NCBI GenBank assembly: GCA_020859685.1
Contig: JAJBVT010000034.1
Location: 1-64,000, forward strand
DNA length: 64,000 nt
Reading direction: 5' to 3'
Origin: Rikenellaceae bacterium
Lineage (GTDB): Bacteria > Bacteroidota > Bacteroidia > Bacteroidales > Rikenellaceae
The position numbers and the translations under genes are program-made. The notes under the pieces were generated by a model, which saw only the letters and a program-made list of their open reading frames with translations, ran no database searches and was not told the origin of the DNA. Numbering within the stretch: the stretch's first letter is position 1; each line of letters begins with the position of its first letter. Below are positions 1 to 13,026 of this stretch, in pieces.

Positions 1-203
1 TTTTTTTAGTGATGTTTAAAAGAACATTGGATTTTAATTGTCACCCCGAAGTAAATAAAGAATATTTTTACATGTTATCCTGAAGGCCGGTTCACGGTCG
101 GTTTTCGGGTGAAAAATATGGTCGGGGCTGATGGGAATTGTGAAAAATGCAATACATTTGTAGCTTACCTGTATAATGTGCAGGGATGTAAAATTTACCA
201 AAG

Positions 204-4671
<4,468 letters not shown>

Positions 4672-4889
4672 CCGTGGGCGGAGGGCCGCCGGATTCTACC
4701 CGGAAGTAACCCGGAGTCGGCCGACCACTCACAGGTACCATACATTGCGCCAACTAAAAAAACCGGACCCTCACGTATAACTACCGGAAACGGACACAAC
4801 AAAACGCTTCACAGGAGCGTTTACACTTACCTGACGGAAACTTAAATAAACAGCTTTGCGGGGGACGCCACCTGTCCCGCCGCAATCGA

Positions 4890-6797
4890 ATGAATAAGAT
4901 GGATAAGAATACAACAACGGGATTACTGCTTATACTGGTGATTTTCTTCGGATTCACATGGTATAATTCGAAGCAGGCAGCGGAATATCAGCGCGAAAAA
5001 GCCATATGGGACTCGATTGCGCTGGCACAAGAGAGGATAGCCGACGTGCCGGGACTGACTCAGGAGAGTTTCGAGGACGGTATTATAGAGGCGGGGACCG
5101 ACGGGGAATCGGCCGATTCGTTACGGATGAAATTCCTCGGCGAGGGGCTGTATAACGCACAGCACGGCCGGGAAACAGAATACACGCTCGAGAACGACCT
5201 CGTGAGGATAACCCTTTCGAATAAGGGGGCAATGGTTACGGGAGTGACGCTCAAGGAGTACGACCGTTACGACGGGGACCCGGTATCGCTCATAGCGCCG
5301 GGTACGGCGGGGTTCGACCTGAGTTTCTACATACTTCGGGGATTCAATAATTTTCAGGTCAATACTGCAGACTACTATTTTACCGAGGCTTCCGAAGGGA
5401 CGGTTCCCGGGAGTAACTCGATATCATTCCGCCTGCCGGTGGAGGACGGTATGTGCGTGGAATATATCTATACGCTGAGGGACGGCGAATATATGGTGGA
5501 CTTCAACGTCCGGTTCCTGAATATGCGGGATATATTGGCCGAGCAGTACGACGTGCTGGTGAACTGGCACAGCGTGGCGCCGCAGAACGAAAAGGGCTTC
5601 GACAACGAGAACATGTACTCCTACATCGCCTACCGCTATCCGGGCGACAAGTCGGTGGAGGACCTCGGGCAGTCGAAATCGACCAAGGAGAAGAATCTAA
5701 ACAGCAGGTTGCAGTGGATTGCCTTCAAACAGCAGTTCTTCTCGTCGATCTTCATTGCCGACACCCACTTTGAAAACGCCGCGGTTCGGTACGAAACCTT
5801 CGTACCGGGAAGCGGTAACCTGAAGAAATATACGGCCTCGATTGCCGTGCCGTTCAACAAGCTGGAGAGCGACTACGCGTTCCGATTCTATTACGGCCCG
5901 AACAAGTATACCATCCTCAAACAGTACGACAACCAGATGGAACGCCTCGTTCCGCTGGGCCCGAAATGGGTGAGGTGGGTGAACCGCTGGATTGTGATTC
6001 CGGTATTCAATTTCTTCGGTAGTTACATAGGCAGCTACGGACTTATTATACTGCTACTCACGCTGTTTATAAAAGTATTGCTGCTGCCGTTCACATATAA
6101 ATCCTACCTGTCGCAGGCCAAAATGAGGCTCCTGAAGCCGGAAATGGAGGAGATAAACGCCCGTTATCCCAAGCAGGAGGACGCGATGAAAAAGCAGCAG
6201 GCAGTGATGGAGATGTATAAGAAAGCCGGAGTAAGCCCGATGGGCGGGTGCCTGCCGATGCTGTTGCAGCTGCCGATACTATTCGCGCTGTTCCGGTTCT
6301 TCCCCTCTTCAATAGAGCTGAGGGGCGAGCCGTTCCTTTGGGCTACGGACCTCTCGTCGTACGACAGTATTCTGAACCTGCCGTTCAATATCCCGTTCTA
6401 TGGCGACCATGTCAGCCTGTTTACACTGCTGATGGCCTTTATGATGTACCTCACCTCGCGGATAAACCTGTCACAGCAGGCGACGGCTACCCCGCAGATG
6501 GGCGGCATGAAGTTCATGATGCTCTACATGATGCCCGTAATGATGATGTTCTGGTTCAACAACTACGCCAGCGGGTTGAGTTACTATTACACACTCTCGA
6601 CACTGATAACCCTCGCGCAGACTTACGGGTTCCGGTATATCGTCAATGACGATAAGCTCCACGCCCGGATGAAGGAGAACGCAAAGAAGGCTCCCAAAAA
6701 GAAATCCAAATGGCAGGCCCGTTATGAGGAGATGCTGAAAGCCCAGCAGCAACAGGCACAGGCACAACAACAGCCCAAGAATAAGAAGAAGAGGTAG
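4890..6797 (+). CDS. yidC: Membrane protein insertase YidC
   Basis: Inserts and folds inner-membrane proteins, alone or with the Sec translocon. It has 635 residues. An N-terminal membrane segment (about residues 10 to 25) is followed by the large periplasmic beta domain of Gram-negative YidC (about 60 to 360). The Oxa1-like C-terminal core (about 370 to 600) carries the hairpin region with GVSPMGGCLPMLLQLPILFA. The tail is lysine- and glutamine-rich (KKKSKWQ, QQQQAQAQQQ), a basic tail that may contact ribosomes. A second ATG three codons in (MDKNTT) is an equally possible start. The stop codon is TAG and is followed by a strong terminator. The 218 bases after pyrG hold no gene. Confidence 0.97.
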   Translation: MNKMDKNTTTGLLLILVIFFGFTWYNSKQAAEYQREKAIWDSIALAQERIADVPGLTQESFEDGIIEAGTDGESADSLRMKFLGEGLYNAQHGRETEYTLENDLVRITLSNKGAMVTGVTLKEYDRYDGDPVSLIAPGTAGFDLSFYILRGFNNFQVNTADYYFTEASEGTVPGSNSISFRLPVEDGMCVEYIYTLRDGEYMVDFNVRFLNMRDILAEQYDVLVNWHSVAPQNEKGFDNENMYSYIAYRYPGDKSVEDLGQSKSTKEKNLNSRLQWIAFKQQFFSSIFIADTHFENAAVRYETFVPGSGNLKKYTASIAVPFNKLESDYAFRFYYGPNKYTILKQYDNQMERLVPLGPKWVRWVNRWIVIPVFNFFGSYIGSYGLIILLLTLFIKVLLLPFTYKSYLSQAKMRLLKPEMEEINARYPKQEDAMKKQQAVMEMYKKAGVSPMGGCLPMLLQLPILFALFRFFPSSIELRGEPFLWATDLSSYDSILNLPFNIPFYGDHVSLFTLLMAFMMYLTSRINLSQQATATPQMGGMKFMMLYMMPVMMMFWFNNYASGLSYYYTLSTLITLAQTYGFRYIVNDDKLHARMKENAKKAPKKKSKWQARYEEMLKAQQQQAQAQQQPKNKKKR

Positions 6798-6819
6798 AGT
6801 TATCAAAATCTTATAAAGG

Positions 6820-6850
6820 AAGGGATACCGATAGAGGTATCCCTTTTTTA
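6820..6850 (+). terminator. Rho-independent terminator after yidC
   Basis: Perfect 10-base stem AAGGGATACC / GGTATCCCTT with a 6-base loop, running directly into a T tract of seven. It starts 22 bases after the yidC stop. Confidence 0.92.
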
Positions 6851-7077
6851 TTGCAGGTAACTACTACATTTGCACTATTTATTTTTAGCGGCCCGCCACC
6901 CAATCACAAGTGGCCCGCACGCCTGCGAAGCAGACCGCTTTTTAATTACAATCTGTCCGGATTTTATCCACCCATTATTCTCCTGGCGAGAGTGGGAAAC
7001 GTGCGATTGCAGGATAACGGGCTAACCTGCTCGTCACGGGGGTTAAAATCTGAGCGTCCGTCCAAATACGAGCCGGT

Positions 7078-7656
7078 TCAGATTACTCCCGCCTCATAGA
7101 GTATGATTATTTGCTCTATCATGCGGTCATCGCCGTCGGGGTCGTACGCGTCCTTGAGGTTGGCCCCGAACAGCCGGGCGATGCCTTGCCAGAATACCGC
7201 GCGGAAGCCGCCGCGCAGCTCGCGGACCAGCTCGTAGGAGGTGTTGGATGTCTCCCGGTCGATAAGCTTTATCAGGATTTTACCCTGTGAGAGGGTCATC
7301 CTGCGCAGGACCGGTTCGTATTCCCGTTTGATTTCCTGCTCCATCCGCTTCATATATTCGCGCTGTTCGCGCTGGGTGGCGAAGGTCAGCATCTCGTCCT
7401 CCATCGCCTGCAGCCTTCGATGGGCCTCCACCGCTATGGGGTAAACGAGCTTTACGTTGCGGATAAGCCGCTCGTAACGGCGGGCGTCGATGGGGCGCCG
7501 GAACTTGTAAACGGGTGCGAGGTCCACCACCATCACCGTATCCGTGCCGATTACCTCCGTGCGGGCAAGGTAATTACCCTGCCTGTCTCGCCGCTGGGCC
7601 TGCGTTATCAATGGTGTGATAATGAGAAATATAAGATATAAAAGTCCTTTTTTCAC
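7078..7656 (-). CDS. DUF4294 family secreted protein
   Basis: Small exported protein of unknown function. Starting at the GTG at 7656 gives a clean signal peptide (MKKGLLYLIFLIITPLITQA, then QRR), which is why I prefer it to the TTG eight codons upstream. The mature part is charged and mostly helical. It has the run RRPIDARRYERLIRNVK early on and KLIDRETSNTSYELVRELRG in the second half, and I recognise this as the DUF4294 family of Bacteroidetes. It contains no catalytic motif that I can name. It stands alone, with non-coding sequence on both sides, convergent with yidC. Confidence 0.8.
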   Translation of the reverse strand: MKKGLLYLIFLIITPLITQAQRRDRQGNYLARTEVIGTDTVMVVDLAPVYKFRRPIDARRYERLIRNVKLVYPIAVEAHRRLQAMEDEMLTFATQREQREYMKRMEQEIKREYEPVLRRMTLSQGKILIKLIDRETSNTSYELVRELRGGFRAVFWQGIARLFGANLKDAYDPDGDDRMIEQIIILYEAGVI

Positions 7657-7877
7657 GGCCTCGTAATTTTCGGAAACCAAACAAAGTTAGTAAAATCAGT
7701 TCTCAATTTTCCTACTTTGCGGTTGGCGGTATGATGGAGGCCGTTCATATATACAATCGGTCTCGTTCATATTGTGGTATTATCTGATATATAACGACAA
7801 CCCGGCGCCGATTATTACCGCCCGGGTAACCGTATGGCGGGAATAGTTACTAATGTGTCTAAATCGGTCGCATCCGA

Positions 7878-7906
7878 TTGATTGTCGGTGGAAAAGGCTA
7901 ACTTTG
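7878..7906 (+). promoter_or_regulatory. Bacteroidetes-type promoter of the glycosyltransferase gene
   Basis: The -7 element TAACTTTG (7899-7906) matches TAnnTTTG fully, with TTG at 7878-7880 as a -33 element 18 bases upstream. It lies 21 bases before the ATG, giving a very short leader. The consensus is established knowledge; the assignment is inference. Confidence 0.6.
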
Positions 7907-7927
7907 TATTAACCTATCGAAACTTGT

Positions 7928-8908
7928 ATGCGTTATTCTATCGTGATTCCGGTCTATAACAGGCCGGACGAAGTCGGCGAACTGCTAGACACCCTCACCC
8001 GTGTGGAAGGCGGAGACTTCGAAGTTATCATCGTGGAAGACGGCTCGTCCGAGCCGTGCGACGCCGTCGTCTCCGGCTTTATGGAGCGGCTCAATTTGCG
8101 CTACTTTTATAAGAAAAATACAGGCCCGGGCCTTACCCGGAATTTCGGCGCGGAACGGGCCGGGGGGCAGTACGTGGTATTCTTCGACTCGGACTGCCTT
8201 ATCCCGGAAGGATATTTCTCCAGGGTGGGTGAGGAACTGGACCGCGGTCCGGCCGACGCATGGGGAGGACCCGACAGGGCGAACGGTTCGTTTACGGCGG
8301 TACAGAAGGCGATAAATTACGCAATGACCGCTTTCCTGACCACCGGCGGGATACGCGGCGGCAGGAAAAATACGGTGCGGAGTCTCGACCGGTTCTACGC
8401 CCGTAGTTTCAACATGGGTGTGAGCCGGGAGGTTTTCGAGAGCGTGGGCGGCTTTGCCACCATGCGCGTGGGTGAGGATATAGACCTGAGTGCCCGGCTG
8501 TTCGAGCAGGGGTACTCGTGCCGTCTGTTCCCCGAGGCATGGGTGTATCATAAACGCAGGACGAGACTGGTGAAATTTTTCCGGCAGGTATTCAATTTCG
8601 GCCGTGCCCGGGTATTGCTGTCACGGCTCCATCCAGGTACGCTTAAGGCGGTGCATCTCCTGCCGTCGGTGTTTACAGCAGGCCTTGCAGGGGTGATATG
8701 TGCCGCGGTGTTATGGACCCCGTGGGTGCTTCTGCTTCCGGGAGCTTACCTGCTGGCCGTACTCGTGGATTCGGCGGTTTCCAATAAGAGCCTTACCGTG
8801 GGCCTGCTTGCGGTACCGGCCGCGTTGGTACAGCTTACGGGTTACGGCCTGGGGTTTATCTCCGGGCTGTTCACACGTTCCCGGGTTGAGGTGGACCCCG
8901 GGGAATAG
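7928..8908 (+). CDS. Family 2 glycosyltransferase
   Basis: Transfers a sugar from a nucleotide-sugar donor, probably during surface polysaccharide or glycolipid synthesis; donor and acceptor cannot be read from the sequence. It has 326 residues. The GT-A fold starts with YSIVIPVYNRPDEVGELLDT, and the DxD-like metal site is FFDSDCLIPEGYF (about residues 83 to 95). GEDIDLSARLFEQG follows at about residue 180, the usual ED motif containing the likely catalytic base. The C-terminal third (about 235 to 315) is hydrophobic, with two or three likely membrane helices, so the enzyme sits on the inner membrane. It is a single gene with its own promoter. Confidence 0.9.
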   Translation: MRYSIVIPVYNRPDEVGELLDTLTRVEGGDFEVIIVEDGSSEPCDAVVSGFMERLNLRYFYKKNTGPGLTRNFGAERAGGQYVVFFDSDCLIPEGYFSRVGEELDRGPADAWGGPDRANGSFTAVQKAINYAMTAFLTTGGIRGGRKNTVRSLDRFYARSFNMGVSREVFESVGGFATMRVGEDIDLSARLFEQGYSCRLFPEAWVYHKRRTRLVKFFRQVFNFGRARVLLSRLHPGTLKAVHLLPSVFTAGLAGVICAAVLWTPWVLLLPGAYLLAVLVDSAVSNKSLTVGLLAVPAALVQLTGYGLGFISGLFTRSRVEVDPGE

Positions 8909-8950
8909 GAAACGGGAACGCCCCCTCCGACCGCTCCCGCTTCTTTTTTC
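8909..8950 (+). terminator. Possible terminator after the glycosyltransferase
   Basis: GAAACGGGA and TCCCGCTTC form a stem with one mismatch around a 17-base loop, followed by TTTTTT. The long loop makes this tentative. Confidence 0.45.
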
Positions 8951-8970
8951 ACTGTGGTACCGATTATCCG

Positions 8971-9471
8971 CTATTCCGATATAAGAATCAGGTCAGCCCG
9001 CAAGTGCTCGGGTACCTGGTCGAGTTCCATTATTCGTATGCCGTTCTCCGCGCTGCGGCCGTCTTCGACCAACGGGGCTATGATGCTTGTTTCGGGCACT
9101 TTATACATCGAACCGGTCAAAGGGTCCACTATCAGCATCCCGATTATTCCGCCCAGCACCAGATTGCCGAAAAACCAGCCTTCGAGCTTGCTTTCCAGCA
9201 CATACTCGTAATCCTTGTAACCCGGTTTACGGAATTTTAGTATGTAGATTTCTTTCGACATATAGCCGTTGCTGGCATTCAGGACGGTATTTGCAGGGGT
9301 CTGCCCGGTGAAAATCAACCGGTTCTCCTTGTTGTAAATCTCCACCTCCGCGCCTGCGGGGGTGCTGGAAATGGTTACGGGATAGGAGTTCTTAGTAAAA
9401 ATAGAGGCGCATCCCTGCATAAAGAATACGGCCACAAGCAGTGCCGCGATAATACTGTGTCGGTTTTTCAT
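8971..9471 (-). CDS. Small PEGA-like lipoprotein
   Basis: Putative lipoprotein of about 166 residues. The ATG at 9471 gives MKNRHSIIAALLVAVFFMQG followed by Cys, a lipobox (MQGC); a TTG two codons upstream is less likely. After the anchor comes YPVTISSTPAGAEVEIYNKE, the start of a PEGA-like beta-sandwich, with LKFRKPGYKDYEYVL later. A hydrophobic glycine-rich stretch (NLVLGGIIGMLIVDPLTG) near residue 110 is seen in similar small Bacteroidetes lipoproteins. The role is unknown; a cell-envelope location is inferred. It is transcribed towards the end of the glycosyltransferase gene. Confidence 0.75.
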   Translation of the reverse strand: MKNRHSIIAALLVAVFFMQGCASIFTKNSYPVTISSTPAGAEVEIYNKENRLIFTGQTPANTVLNASNGYMSKEIYILKFRKPGYKDYEYVLESKLEGWFFGNLVLGGIIGMLIVDPLTGSMYKVPETSIIAPLVEDGRSAENGIRIMELDQVPEHLRADLILISE

Positions 9472-9708
9472 AAACAATCTCTTATTAGTTTGGGTTAGGA
9501 GGGGGTATGTATGGTCATAAAAATAGTAAAAAAAGTCCGGGCCTGCAATAGTTACTGTCCGGTATCCGCGAACACCGAATTTATATTACCTTTAAAGTAA
9601 TTACGTACCTGTTAATACAAACGTTAAAATATGTCTGCATTACAGACGTGCGGCCCGCCGGTGGTAGGTTGTGGCCGCTTAAACAAGGACTGGAAAATTC
9701 TAAATAGT

Positions 9709-9716
9709 TACCTTTG
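9709..9716 (+). promoter_or_regulatory. -7 element upstream of the ABM lipoprotein gene
   Basis: TACCTTTG matches TAnnTTTG fully, 26 bases before the ATG. I see no convincing -33 element. Confidence 0.45.
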
Positions 9717-9742
9717 AGATCGTATAACAAATCCGAAATATT

Positions 9743-10156
9743 ATGACTTTGAAAAAGAATCTGCTCGCGGGTGGACTACTCTCCGTCTGTTTTGCCGTAA
9801 CCTCATGCGGCGGTAACGCCGGAAAGCCTGCCGACGCTCGGCCGGAGCCGTCGCCCTCGGCAATAAAAATCATCACGGCCCATAAGACTATCAAGCCCGA
9901 AATGGTGGAGGAGTTCATCGAGTTTACAAAGCCGATTATCGAGGCGTCGCGGGCCGAGGAGGGATGTATCAGTTACACGCTCTATCAGGATCCGTCGGAT
10001 ACGACCAAATTTATCTACTTCGAGCAGTGGAAGGATCAGGCGGCCATCGATTACCACTTCTCGACCGAGCACTTCAAACTGTCCGGTTCCCGTTCGGCCG
10101 ACTTCGAAGCCGCCCCTACGGTTCTTACTATTTACGATGCCGTACCGGTAGAGTAG
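9743..10156 (+). CDS. Lipoprotein with antibiotic biosynthesis monooxygenase (ABM) domain
   Basis: Protein of 137 residues. The first 23 residues form a lipoprotein signal ending AVTSC, so the domain is probably displayed at the outer membrane or in the periplasm. From about residue 42 it shows the ABM ferredoxin-like fold: IKIITAHKTIKPEMVEEFIE, then EEGCISYTLYQDP and FIYFEQWKDQAAIDYH, which are characteristic. ABM-fold proteins include quinone-forming monooxygenases and haem-degrading enzymes as well as proteins with no known activity. The substrate is therefore unknown, and an oxygen-dependent role would be odd in an anaerobe. It is a single gene; a long inverted repeat follows it. Confidence 0.85.
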   Translation: MTLKKNLLAGGLLSVCFAVTSCGGNAGKPADARPEPSPSAIKIITAHKTIKPEMVEEFIEFTKPIIEASRAEEGCISYTLYQDPSDTTKFIYFEQWKDQAAIDYHFSTEHFKLSGSRSADFEAAPTVLTIYDAVPVE

Positions 10157-10195
10157 GTGATAAGTTATTAGTGTCCCGGTAAAACCATCATCCAT

Positions 10196-10246
10196 AACGA
10201 AGTGAAAGGAGCTACATTGTATAAATTGTAGTTATTTTACTTCGTT
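10196..10246. repeat. Long imperfect inverted repeat
   Basis: Outer arms AACGAAGT and ACTTCGTT are perfectly complementary. Inside them CTACA pairs with TGTAG, giving an extended hairpin over 51 bases. It lies 40 bases after the ABM gene and has no T tract, so it is either a weak terminator or a structured RNA element. Confidence 0.5.
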
Positions 10247-10385
10247 CAGATGACATCGTATTTGCCGCCTGCGCGGAAATGGGGGTGCGTTAGGTGCTTG
10301 TAATAGGGCAGGCAAACAATACAACCCGACCTCAAAAATATCCATCCGGCTCAATGTATTTCCCAGAGATTATAAAGATACCCTA

Positions 10386-11126
10386 ATGATAAAAAAGACA
10401 CGGGCAGCTCTCCTGGCAGCGCTGGCTATATTTTTACCCGGGCGGGCGGTAAGTTTGCTGCCGGAAGGGTCCGGTGAGTTAAGCTCTGTGGCGGTGAGTC
10501 CTCTCCCGGCGGAGGTCGTCGCACGGCTTGCCGTGGTGGCGGAGGATTGGCTCGGTTTCTATGGGCTCGATATCGAGAAGGCCCTTTACGAGGGTGAAGA
10601 TCTGTTCGACATACGGAAAATTGCCCCTTCCGGGTCGCTGTACCATCATACTTTTAACTCATACTACTCGGGCGACGATTTCTGCGGACCGGACTATTCG
10701 CCCGACCGCAGGCGGTTTGTCGATTTGTGTTGCTGGGGGTGCGACCCGGACGGGGTATTAGATGCCATATGGGACGACAGTCAGGACATTTACGTCGTAG
10801 ACCGGGAAGAGGAGTTAATAACATTAGTCCAATGGTTCGGAACCGGCGCCCAGGCCAATGCGGCGTTCTGGCTCGACAACGATACTTTTGCTATTGCCGG
10901 TTGGCGGAGTTACTATAAGGTCGGCGGTGGTGACGACCGTCCGGTCTTTATAGATGAGACGCACCATTTTATTTCGGTCTACGATATCACGGGCGGTACG
11001 GTCCGTACACTTATTTTCTTTTCCGGAAAGGATGGCGAGTCGGAGTACGGGGATTATATGGAAGATGTCTCCCTCCCGGCAAAACGGGCGGAGAGGTGTC
11101 GTTGCCGGGTTTACCCCGTATCTTGA
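10386..11126 (+). CDS. Secreted protein of unknown function
   Basis: I do not recognise this 246-residue protein. It begins MIKKTRAALLAALAIFLPG, a likely signal peptide. The rest is acidic and rich in Asp, Tyr and Trp. YSPDRRRFVDLCCWGCDPDG contains three closely spaced cysteines (about residues 117 to 120), and AFWLDNDTFAIAGWRSYYKV and HHFISVYDITGGTVRTLIFF resemble beta strands of a propeller-like repeat. The base composition and reading frame look like real coding sequence, and a terminator follows. A periplasmic location is inferred. Confidence 0.7.
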   Translation: MIKKTRAALLAALAIFLPGRAVSLLPEGSGELSSVAVSPLPAEVVARLAVVAEDWLGFYGLDIEKALYEGEDLFDIRKIAPSGSLYHHTFNSYYSGDDFCGPDYSPDRRRFVDLCCWGCDPDGVLDAIWDDSQDIYVVDREEELITLVQWFGTGAQANAAFWLDNDTFAIAGWRSYYKVGGGDDRPVFIDETHHFISVYDITGGTVRTLIFFSGKDGESEYGDYMEDVSLPAKRAERCRCRVYPVS

Positions 11127-11156
11127 CGATATGCCGTGAAAAAATCCTAAAAACAG

Positions 11157-11183
11157 ACGCCGACCTTATAAACAGGTCGGCGT
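11157..11183. terminator. Bidirectional terminator between convergent genes
   Basis: Perfect stem ACGCCGACCT / AGGTCGGCGT with a 7-base loop. It lies between the unknown secreted protein gene and mgtE, which converge here. Confidence 0.75.
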
Positions 11184-11206
11184 TCTTATAGGTTCCGAAA
11201 TACTTT

Positions 11207-12571
11207 TCAGGAGATATAACTGAAATACCAAGTCGCCACCGAGAAGTAGATAAAGACCCCCGTGATATCCGAAATGGAGGTGATAAGCGGGGCGCAGGCC
11301 GTGGCCGGGTCGAGCTTCAGTTTTATAAAGATAAACGGCAGGATAAGTCCGATAAGGCTCCCGGCCATAACGATAAGCACCATCGTAATGGCGACCACCA
11401 CTATAACGTCCGGCGCCCGGAAGGTGGCTATCAGCGACACCCCGATGGCCATGGTTATACCCAGCAGCAGCGACACGGCCAGCTCCTTACCAACCAGTTT
11501 TATCCAGTCCTTCATCTGTACGTCGCCCAGAGCTATGGAGCGTATCATCAGGGTTGCGGACTGCGACCCGGCATTACCCCCGCTGTCGATAAGCAGCGGC
11601 AGGAAAAACACAAGCGACACCATCGCCTGTATAACCCCCTCGTAGCTGGCGAGCACCGCACCGGAGAATACATTCATAAATACCAGCCCGATAAGCCATA
11701 TTATACGCTGTCTGTAAAGCAGTCCGACGCGAGCCTTGAGGGGGTTCACCACGGCGTCCCCGCTGAGTGAACCGAACCTCTGGAAGTCCTCGGTGGTCTC
11801 TTCGTCGGCGATGTCGATAATGTCGTCGACCGTGACGATACCGAGCATAGTACCGTCCGAGTCGACCACCGGAAGGGCGATGCGGTCCGTCTCCTTGAAG
11901 ACGTCCACAGCCACCTCCTGGTCGTCGTTGGCGTTGAGCGATACCACCCGGTTGTCGATAAGCTCCGATACGAGCGTATCGGGCGAGGCCAGAATCAGGT
12001 CGCGGATGCGAAGGTCGTCCAGCAATTTCCATTGCGGGTCGACAACGTAGATTACGTTTATGGTTTCGGAATCCTTGGCGAACCGGCGGATATGGTCGAG
12101 GGCTTGCGCTATGGTGTAATGCGGTTTGACGGCGACGTAATCCGGGGTCATATGGCGGCCGATACTGTCCTCGGGATAGCCGAGCAGGCTCAGGGCCACC
12201 TTCCTCTCAGTGGGCGAGAGCATCTGAATAAGGCGCTGGCTCACCTTGCCGGGCAGCTCCTCGAAAAAGGCGGTACGGTCGTCCGGATCGAGGTCGTTCA
12301 GAAGGGCGGCCAGTTTATTGCCGTTCTCGGCCAGCTGCCCGATTACATATTCCTGAAGTTCGTATGGCAGGTAAGAGAACGTATCTTTGGCAAGGCCACG
12401 GTTCAGCAGACGGAATACGAGTATGCCGTCCTTTTCATCGCCCTCTTCCAGCTCTTCTATAATAGCCGCGGCCTGATAAGGCTCGAGGAGGTTGATTTCC
12501 GTTTTAAGGAGTTTCCAGTTTTTTTCTGCGATAAGCTCGCGTACGAGCAGAACAAGTTCTTTGTTTTCCAT
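11207..12571 (-). CDS. mgtE: Magnesium transporter MgtE
   Basis: Mg2+-gated magnesium channel of the inner membrane. The 454 residues are in the usual order: an MgtE N domain (helical, to about residue 130), tandem CBS domains (about 135 to 255, including LGIVTVDDIIDIADEE), and five membrane helices (about 290 to 450) with the conserved LPLLIDSGGNAGSQSATLMIR. That last run is the family signature. In the known protein the CBS domains bind Mg2+ and close the pore. I see no riboswitch in the leader. It is a single gene. Confidence 0.96.
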   Translation of the reverse strand: MENKELVLLVRELIAEKNWKLLKTEINLLEPYQAAAIIEELEEGDEKDGILVFRLLNRGLAKDTFSYLPYELQEYVIGQLAENGNKLAALLNDLDPDDRTAFFEELPGKVSQRLIQMLSPTERKVALSLLGYPEDSIGRHMTPDYVAVKPHYTIAQALDHIRRFAKDSETINVIYVVDPQWKLLDDLRIRDLILASPDTLVSELIDNRVVSLNANDDQEVAVDVFKETDRIALPVVDSDGTMLGIVTVDDIIDIADEETTEDFQRFGSLSGDAVVNPLKARVGLLYRQRIIWLIGLVFMNVFSGAVLASYEGVIQAMVSLVFFLPLLIDSGGNAGSQSATLMIRSIALGDVQMKDWIKLVGKELAVSLLLGITMAIGVSLIATFRAPDVIVVVAITMVLIVMAGSLIGLILPFIFIKLKLDPATACAPLITSISDITGVFIYFSVATWYFSYIS

Positions 12572-13026
12572 CTCCCTACTTTTTTGAATCCGTAAGGAGA
12601 CCTTTGGCGTCCCTTTACGGAAGTGTTAATAATTCCCGTTCGTTCGACTGTTATAAGGGCCGTCGTCCATAATTAATGGTTTTTGAAAAGATGTTCGATT
12701 TTGCACTGCAAAGAAAATGCTTTTTTTGTGAACTACCGCTCCCCGATAAAGGTTATTTTTATTTTTTCCGGTAGCTTGATATGGGGTCGGGAACGATTAA
12801 AGTAATGTGGAGAGGGCCGGGATACCTTCCTTTATCTGCCCCTGTACGGTTTGGCACCGTCTGTCGGTACCGCCCCTGCCCGCAGGCAGGGGCATGGGTT
12901 CGGCAAGCTTGTTTTTATGCTATTTACGGAATCCGGAACCCGGAGCGGTTTCACCGGAGTTTTTGAGCGTCGCATTTACAGATCAGATGATACGGGACGG
13001 GGGGCCATACCCGGTGTGGCAGGGTG
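12572..13026. other. Intergenic region without a gene
   Basis: 455 bases between the mgtE start and the GH2 stop, both leftward. A perfect G+C hairpin (GCCCCTGCC, loop CGCA, GGCAGGGGC) lies at 12872-12893 and may end the GH2 transcript, but no T tract follows it. Short open frames here have no recognisable content. Confidence 0.5.

Noticed and set aside
12572-13026. Magnesium riboswitch before mgtE
   Set aside because: I could not find the conserved parts of a known Mg2+-sensing leader; only a simple hairpin is visible and it lies next to the GH2 stop.
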